A stretch of 64,000 nt of DNA from Henckelia pumila (lineage: Eukaryota; Streptophyta; Magnoliopsida; Lamiales; Gesneriaceae), in contig NW_027331831.1 of assembly GCF_033568475.1 (NCBI RefSeq), positions 15,810,001-15,874,000 of the forward strand, read 5' to 3'. The translations under genes and the position numbers were made by a program. Shown piece by piece: positions 57,262 to 64,000 of this stretch (position 1 is its first letter; every line of letters starts with the position of its first letter). Under the pieces are notes generated by a model. That model made no database searches. It was not told the origin of the DNA and saw only the letters and a program-made list of their open reading frames with translations.

Positions 57262-59063
57262 TTATTTTTTACATGAAAACTTGTTTATTAATAGCAATTA
57301 TTGTATCTCATTACAAGATTAACTAGCCAAGATAGATAACTCTCGGACACTCACAGAAAAGGTGCAGGGGATCGAAGGAATATACAAATTTTGCCAAGTA
57401 GTGAGCCACTTCATTAGCCGTTCTCCGGGCATGAAATATAGAAATAATATTCAAAGCAAACATTAACGTCTTTATCTCCGAAGCAAATAACCCAACATAG
57501 CTCAGATCACCCAGGGGATTCGTGAGAGCATGCACTGCCAAGAGTGAGTGAGTCTGAAGATACAAAGATTTGTTGAAGATCATTATCTTGGATGACTCTG
57601 AGTCCTTATCGGATAGCAAATAATTCACCCATCACCACTGACTCCGATTTTGTGAATGATCGCCCAAATACTGCCAGCAACCTACCTTCGTGATTGTGAA
57701 TCACTCCCCCTACACCACACCGATTTGCCTCCTCATGAAAGCTAGCATTTACGTCCACCCGAAGTTGACCATGTGGCGAAGGAGTCCATGAGTAGATCGT
57801 CGAAGGACGCACCAGATCTCTCATCTGCATTGCTTCATGATAATGTTCGAGGAGGCTGTTAGCGCTAGAGATTGCAACCTGGGATTCACTTGTCTAATTA
57901 TTATGCACAACCCGACATCTAACTCCCCAAACCATCCAAGCCTGGCAAACAAATTCCTCAGCTTTCAATCGGCTTATATTGTCCAATAACCACCAACAAA
58001 TCGCTTGTATATCATAGCTCCTATATTGTTTCAGCCTTATCCAAACATCATTGCTCGTCCAGAAATCCCTTACTTGAGGGCAATAGAAAATTACATGACA
58101 AGTAGAATCCTCGAAATGACGGCAGAGAGGACACCAATACGGGGCCGACACATGATGTATCCCGAGGTTGGTGCCTTTCGGAATAATATTGTGAAATACT
58201 CTCCACAAGAATAGATAGAGTTTTGGTGGAAGAGAGAGACCATGCAAACTGCCACCATCGTTGTACCATAGTCGAGCTTGACTGCTTTCAGGTGTGTCAT
58301 GTAGTCCAATCCCAACTCTATAACCACTCTGTACTGAGAACTGGCCCTTAGTATCAAATTTCCATAAACTTGTGTTGCTCAGCTCCCTATTGAATAGAGG
58401 TAGGTTTAGAATCTCATCCGCGACATAGCTAGGGTAGACATATGAATTAGGTCCTCATTCCATTGGTGATTAACTGTCAGCGCCTCTACTTTAGTTCCTT
58501 TCGGGAGTTGAACACTGTTGGGTGTGAGCTTATCTCGGAACCATGGTATATATCCACTTGTCACGAAATATGTCTACTGATCTCCCATCACCGATCCTCC
58601 AACATATACCCTTCTCTAAGAAATCTCTTCCCCAAAGCAACGACCGCCACACTAACGATGGGTTAGAGCCGATTTTCGCTAGCATGATATCCGAGTGTCT
58701 GAAATATCGGGCTTTAAGGACCCGTGCTACCAGAGATGCGGGATTTCTGAGAATTTTCCGTACTTGTTTGGCTAGCAATGCTTGATTGAAGACATTAAGT
58801 TTTCTAGCTAAATCCCAATCCTCCCAAACATTTTGGTTTACATAGCGATTCTCACGTCTTCCAATGCATCTTTTTTTTTCATTTTTCATACCCCACCGAA
58901 AATTAGCGCATTCTCTCTCAATCGAATTGCATGTTGCCTTAGGAATCCAAAAACATGACATAGCAACTTGCTGCCCCAACCATTGATTCTGCTGGAGAGC
59001 CACTCTACTAGATAACCAAATTGTGTTCTTTTGCTTGGAAGAGAGAAAGTAGGAAGGCCAAAT
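57262..59063 (-). mobile_element. Second L1-type LINE, 5'-truncated (ORF2 C-terminal part)
   Basis: It is bounded by 20-bp exact direct repeats TGTGTATCCTTGTATTATTA at 57242-57261 and 59064-59083. On the - strand the coding remnants are SCFWIPKATCNSIERECANF, LVARVLKARYFRHSDIMLA with WRIGDGRSVDIFRDKWI, the zf-RVT block SLPPKLYLFLWRVFHNIIPK with CPLCRHFEDSTCHVIFYC, and an RNase H-like end. An A-rich tail (T-rich on +) lies at 57262-57270. Several frameshifts and stops are present. Layout matches the first LINE but the sequence is clearly diverged. Confidence 0.92.
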
Positions 59064-59083
59064 TGTGTATCCTTGTATTATTA

Positions 59084-59975
59084 GTCATATTATTTGTTCA
59101 ACCATTTTCCGTGTACGTTTTATTTCTCTTGTATTATTGTCGTATCATTTTAAATAAATTGTATCATTTATTCAATATCGTTGTTCAAAAAAAAAAAAAA
59201 AAAAACAACCACGATAAATTAAAAATATATAATACAATCCAACTATGATTGTAAGAAAATAACTATTATTAAACTAAAAACCTTTAACTAAAAGAAACTA
59301 TTGTAAAATTGTGTTTAAATTATTTTAAGAATACTATTAACATCATTTTTTTAATCTTATAAGTGTTATTATTTTAATTCAAATAAAATATTTAAAATTA
59401 TAAATGATGGAGGGACGAAATGAAATCATCCACTTTTGTAACTCAAAAACCTTTTTAAAGTTCTCTTAAAAAAAAAACCTTTTTAAAGTTAGTCTAAAAA
59501 AAAAAAAAACGTTTTTAAAGTTTTTCGAAAGTGTCCATAAAATAGTTTGTGTCCCACCCTCAAAAGTGTCCAATCCTTTTTAAAATCGTGAATGTTTTTC
59601 TTTCTTTCTTTCTTTATTTTTTAAAAAAAATTGTAATGTGGTTTGTGTATATAATATAATATACCATGATTGCATTTTTATTATAAAATTACCAAGAAAG
59701 AGGACATTGATTTTGAACTTTTTTTACAAAGAAAATGCTTCTATAGGGTTGGATAAGTTGCAATTTTTTCTTCCAAAACTAGACATATTTGTTAGCCAAT
59801 ATCGACGAGGTTGATACACAAACTGCGAGAAGGGAAAATCAATAATTTTCATTATTATTTAAGATCCTCGAAACTATATAAAATTAACAAATCATAAACA
59901 TGAAGATGGAGCATTCTCCAATCACAGAAAAATCTTGATTTCTTCTATAGCTCAGATAGAGTTAAAAAAAGACAT
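59084..59975. other. AT-rich spacer and 3' UTR of the TCF25 gene
   Basis: Poly(A)/poly(T) runs and three short near-repeats around CTTTTTAAAG (59449-59520). No gene was seen. The part nearest 59975 is the 3' UTR of the - strand gene. Confidence 0.55.
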
Positions 59976-62900
59976 CTAATCTTCATCGGGCTGGTCGGGG
60001 TGGAGAACCTCACCATCTTCGGTTCCATAATGCACCCACGGTAGAATGGACTCGAACAAAACAGCGAGTGCATTTCGATCTGCAACATCACGGAACACGT
60101 GGTCTTCATGAATATTCGGAAGCTGCTGGTCATTCACTACCGCCCTCTGGTCGACGATGAAGTCCTGCAAGTTATCAGGTGGCATTGTTGGTGTAGTATC
60201 CGAGAAATCAGATATCAGCAAGTGAGAGTACCTGAAAAAGAAGCAAAAAGGAAGAGCAATAAAATCTTTAGCAAGCACAAATTATGGGAGATTCATTCAA
60301 TGATGATCGTAGAAACAACAGGATGCTCACTCGTTCTTCTCAGACGAAAAGGCTTCTTCCCTCACGCAAGCCCAGTCCCTAGCAATGCTTCCTTGGTCCT
60401 TCAGCGTCTCAATTACCAAGCGTGCAGAGTCGAGTATAAGCTTCTGCAGATCAGGCAGCCTCCATATCAGGTAACTTTTCTCAACGTATATAGTAATCAA
60501 GTGATCCAGGGAAAGATTTCCCAATTCCTCTGATCGAAAGAAACTATGCTCAACCACACTTGTCCACATCCGATCCTTAAGGGGTACCTTGGCAACCAAT
60601 TTTTTTAATACTGATGGATGAAGCATCAAGGCCTGCTTCATGAGATCAAGTGAACCAGCTCTTCGAGCATCCACTTGCCCGTCATTTGAACTTTCAGTTT
60701 GTTCGAGGTAAAATCTTGCCACGGCAAGTGAGAAAGAAAAATTAGGAAATAGCCACAGGGAATTATCACCTGTATATTCCTCGGAGAAATGTTCCAACCA
60801 GGCATACTCCTCGGCTCTTAAAGAATAGTAGTCGATACAGAACATGCTGCCAACGGGATCATCCGAATCTAAAGAAAGCAACAGCTTACAAATTTCGAGG
60901 GCAGATCTGTGGCAGCCGCGTCTGTCCATGTTTTTCATGTGGTTGAAAAGTAGTGAGAAGAATGGTTTGTTCGTCTCATGAACATACTTTAGCTGGCCAT
61001 TCTGCAAGGAAGTAAATAGTGGATGCCATGCACATTCCATTGCATAGAGACACTTCGCAATAGCATCAGCCGACATCTGGTGTTCGCCCGTGAATTTGAA
61101 ATAGTCCGCCAATGTCATTAACGAGTCTATATGATAAGGATGGTACGTCAAAATACTTGCAATGCCGTTAAGATCGTGCATAGCCTTTGCAGCCTCAAAA
61201 GCTTTCTGTGCTTGGGAATATGATGATGAATGCACATACCTAAGTGGCACGGACCAAAAACTGTTATGAAGTTGTATTCAACATTTCATGGCACAAATTA
61301 GCAACCAGAAAAACAGATGACAACAAACGGCAAAAAAACTTGCAATAATATTCCTAATCAGAGTTCAGTCTATGAGGTGGGTATTCCATGGATTCAAATT
61401 GGCACAAGACTTTCTTGCACTTGCAATTATGTCTCGCAAGAATTCTAAATATGATGAGAGAACATTGACTAGAATCTAATTTTTTTTTTTCAGGAGTTGA
61501 AACTTTTGTTTATTAATCCTTCCCAAACACCATTTCCTGATGATATCCATGTTTTACACTATGCACACACTTTAATGGGCCATATATAATGCCCATATTT
61601 CTGCAGCATCTCCAATAATAAAATAGACTTAATTTCAGCATCTTCAAAAGAAAAGAATTCATATCGAAACCAAAACGGCAACTACCTGAAATAGTGGACG
61701 CCATCTCGAGTCTCAAGCAGTTCCATGGACAAAGATCCATCCCATCGTGGCCAGTGTTCAGACGGAGAAACAAGAATAGTCCGTCTAAGGTTATGAGTCC
61801 CTCGTCTCCCACCATGAATCTGCCTAGAATTTACAGATGAATGACTTCTTTCATATGAATTAACTACCTTGTAACCAAATATCCTACGCAACTCATTTTC
61901 TGCCTTCAGAAATTTCGGATCAACCAGTAAGATAAAGGAGTTGAACTGCTTCTTCACCGTGCCACCACTATTTGCTTTTACCGGCTTCAGTTTTGTCATA
62001 CGAGAAGAAATCTGTTGATGGCTACTGTTAAAAGAGCTAGTCTCCAGAGAAAGGTTTTCTAACAACTGATTAGAAGATAATTCATCATTTTCAATGCTTA
62101 ATTCCTTGGTTTTCTTCTTCTTCTTCTTCTTTTTCTGTTTCTTTGATTTGGCACTTGGCTTTGAATCTGCAGCTTTAAGTGTTGAGGCATGATCACCACC
62201 GTCACAATTTGAAGTCTCGTCAACAATGTTACCCTTTTCCTGCAGATAAACTGGCATTTAAACCAACAAAAATTTCTAACAGCAATCTCATTAACAAAAC
62301 ATAAAGAAAAGCATTTTTCCATTTAACGATTTAAGCATACAAAAGAGATGCGGTTATAGGCATGAATTTCAGGAGAAATAAAAAATACCCTGCCTTTGAA
62401 TATGATTGAAATACATGTGCACTTTGAAAATGCTTCCATCACAACTTCTAGTCATTAGACTCATTACAAAGCCGGTACTGAAGTATAGCTTCACACATTT
62501 TGAAGCGGACAACGCCAAGTTCAATTAATAAACAGTTGGAGCTTTTGAACATAGACGTGCTTTAACAATGGTGCTATAATGGCATCAATTGCAGGAATTA
62601 AGTGTTTTGCTTCCCGGAGTGACAAATATGTCATAAATTTCTGACAGCTATCTATACATTTAACTCCTTTCTTTCTCTGAGCTGTGTTAAGTGAATGATC
62701 TTATTTTTCTCGCTAGTTTCTATTTAACACGATAAAAATCTATAGATCCAGAAAAGAAAGGAAGTCTACATCACAACCTATCCGACTATACGAGAACCAA
62801 GAGCACAACGAACGAGCATCAGGTTTTAAGACTTAGTTAGCCTCAGGACTCCTCTTAGGAGAGTCTCAGTCACTGTGTCATCCACCAGAGTCCAGACGGG

Positions 62901-63832
62901 AATAAATCATGAAATGGTTTCAAGAAATATATACCACCATTATTCGGGAGCAATAACCTACATCGAATATACATAAACGACATCTTACGGCCAACCAATT
63001 ATGCTAGAAATTGGAAAGCGAAAATGCCACATGATATTCAATCGTAAGGGATGTGAGAGAAAGCAATTTCCAACTCAATAAGTGATTTTCTGCTTGAGTG
63101 CCACTAAGCAATTTCCAATTCAAGAATTGTTTTTTTTTGTTTTTGTTTTGGAGCTACAAGTAGTTCCTACTATGTTGAAGGCCCAAGACTCACTAATCAG
63201 CCACATGCTAAATTCTGACATCAGCTACGCTAGGTACTCACGTTTCACCTGACAGATCAGTCTTATGGTCCCTCCTCCAAGGTTTTAAGTCATAAATCCA
63301 CAGGAATGTTCATTAGTGTTACCCACGTAGCACGAAATATAGCTAAAATCTCTACCGAGCTCGATCATTAACAAAAGATTGTAGGAAAACAAAATTTTAT
63401 GATTTTCGCGTCCAGCGAGGTATGATTGTGAACAAAATTCTTCCAGGTTGTACCACGGGCACCCAAAATTTCCCTATATCCTCAATTCGAAACTTAAAAT
63501 TGATTACTCCGCATAGAGTCTCCACCCAAAGCACAAATTCACGAATCCTCCTCTTTGTTCTCATACAGTAATTAGTCCAAGATTCAGGCTTAAGTAACAA
63601 TAGCAGCAAGAAAGAAGAAGGGGAAACAAAATTGTGAGAATAATGATTAAAAAATAAATAACAATAAAAATTTGACCTGGTCTGAGGCGGTGGAGTCGTC
63701 GTCCTGAAGGAGATTGAAAGAATTTGGCCGCCGTACAGGGGCGGCGCCGGAATCGTCGGAATCATCGGAGTTGAGGTGAGGATGCGGTGGTGCTTGCTCG
63801 TTAAGCACCTTTTTCAGCAATCGGGCCGACAT
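59976..63832 (-). CDS. TCF25: TCF25/Rqc1-family protein, 4 exons
   Basis: Exons: 63832-63677, 62239-61686, 61239-60331, 60231-59976. The spliced CDS is 1875 nt, 624 aa, with GT/AG and phase correct at every junction. The ATG giving MSARLLKKVLNEQ is preferred because homologues begin alike. The N-terminus is acidic (NSDDSDDS), followed by a Lys-rich tract (about residues 84-98) that may bind RNA or act as a nuclear signal. The Tcf25 domain (PF04910) follows with KAENELRRIFGYKVV, WPRWDGSLSMELLE, YHPYHIDSLMTLADYFKFTG and MFCIDYYSLRAEEY. The end is acidic (HPDQPDED). Yeast Rqc1 acts in ribosome-associated quality control with Ltn1 and Cdc48, and animal members were first named as transcription factors. 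The plant role is inferred. Intron 1 is 1.4 kb, and no transposon was recognised in it. Confidence 0.95.
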
Positions 63833-63935
63833 TTTCTCTTCCAATGGCTTCTCAAGCTAATGACAGTATTACAAAGTTTTTCGATATTTTTATATTTGAG
63901 ACATGCCCTGGCCTGATTTAAATATATATTTAAAT

Positions 63936-64000
63936 AGGTCTGATTTTGCTTTTAATTCAATAAAAAGATAAAAGTATTTTTGATAAAAGAAATTTTTGAC
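63936..64000 (+). mobile_element. Start of a second MITE-like copy, cut by the right window edge
   Basis: AGGTCTGATTTTGCTTTTAA then TTCAATAAAAAGA resembles the terminus of the element at 2803-3475 (AGGTCTGGTCTTGTTTTCAA on its reverse strand). The copy lies about 100 bp upstream of the TCF25 start codon, in its promoter. Confidence 0.5.

Overview
This is a plant nuclear genome window, most likely from a eudicot. Three intron-containing, typically plant genes sit in or around a thick block of nested transposable elements. The genus cannot be read from the sequence.

Genes. At the left is a five-exon Yellow Stripe-Like (YSL) metal-nicotianamine transporter on the + strand (4274-6768, 681 aa when spliced). 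It converges on a 24-exon MAP3K epsilon protein kinase gene on the - strand (7935-19915, about 1420 aa when spliced). At the far right is a four-exon TCF25/Rqc1-family gene on the - strand (59976-63832, 624 aa when spliced). Donor GT and acceptor AG sites were found at every junction, and reading phase is kept throughout. All three look intact.

Left flank (1-3500). This holds a MITE end cut by the window edge, a possible gypsy-type LTR remnant, a copia-like LTR remnant with a TATA box, a 142-bp tandem duplication, and a 0.67-kb inverted-repeat element. That last element carries a palindrome-rich core. The start of a second copy lies at the extreme right end of the window.

Nest 1 (about 21.0-40.6 kb). 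A decayed PIF/Harbinger DNA transposon has its ORF1-like gene split across about 18 kb of LTR sequence. Inside is an LTR (TGTAGTGACC...GGTTACTACA). Inside that is a 16-kb Ty3/gypsy chromovirus of Tekay/Del type (+ strand, TSD CCCTG). Inside its gag is a 7.2-kb gag-only element with about 2.9-kb LTRs on the - strand (TSD CTAGC), matching the TR-GAG architecture.

Nest 2 (about 42.0-56.5 kb). A 5'-truncated L1-type LINE (- strand, about 19-bp TSD) was hit by an Athila-like LTR element that carries only gag and protease (- strand). That element was in turn hit by a complete but decayed Ty1/copia element (- strand, 246-bp LTRs, TSD GTCAA). A second 5'-truncated LINE lies at 57262-59063 with a 20-bp TSD.

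Two copies of one tRNA-derived SINE, each about 250 bp and each with TSDs, lie at 20511-20760 (+) and 56734-56993 (-). Many in-frame stops in the retroelements look like C-to-T or G-to-A changes, as expected of methylated, silenced copies. No cellular gene system of an unknown kind is evident. The less usual content is the gag-only and gag-protease-only retroelements, the SINE family, and the palindromic MITE.
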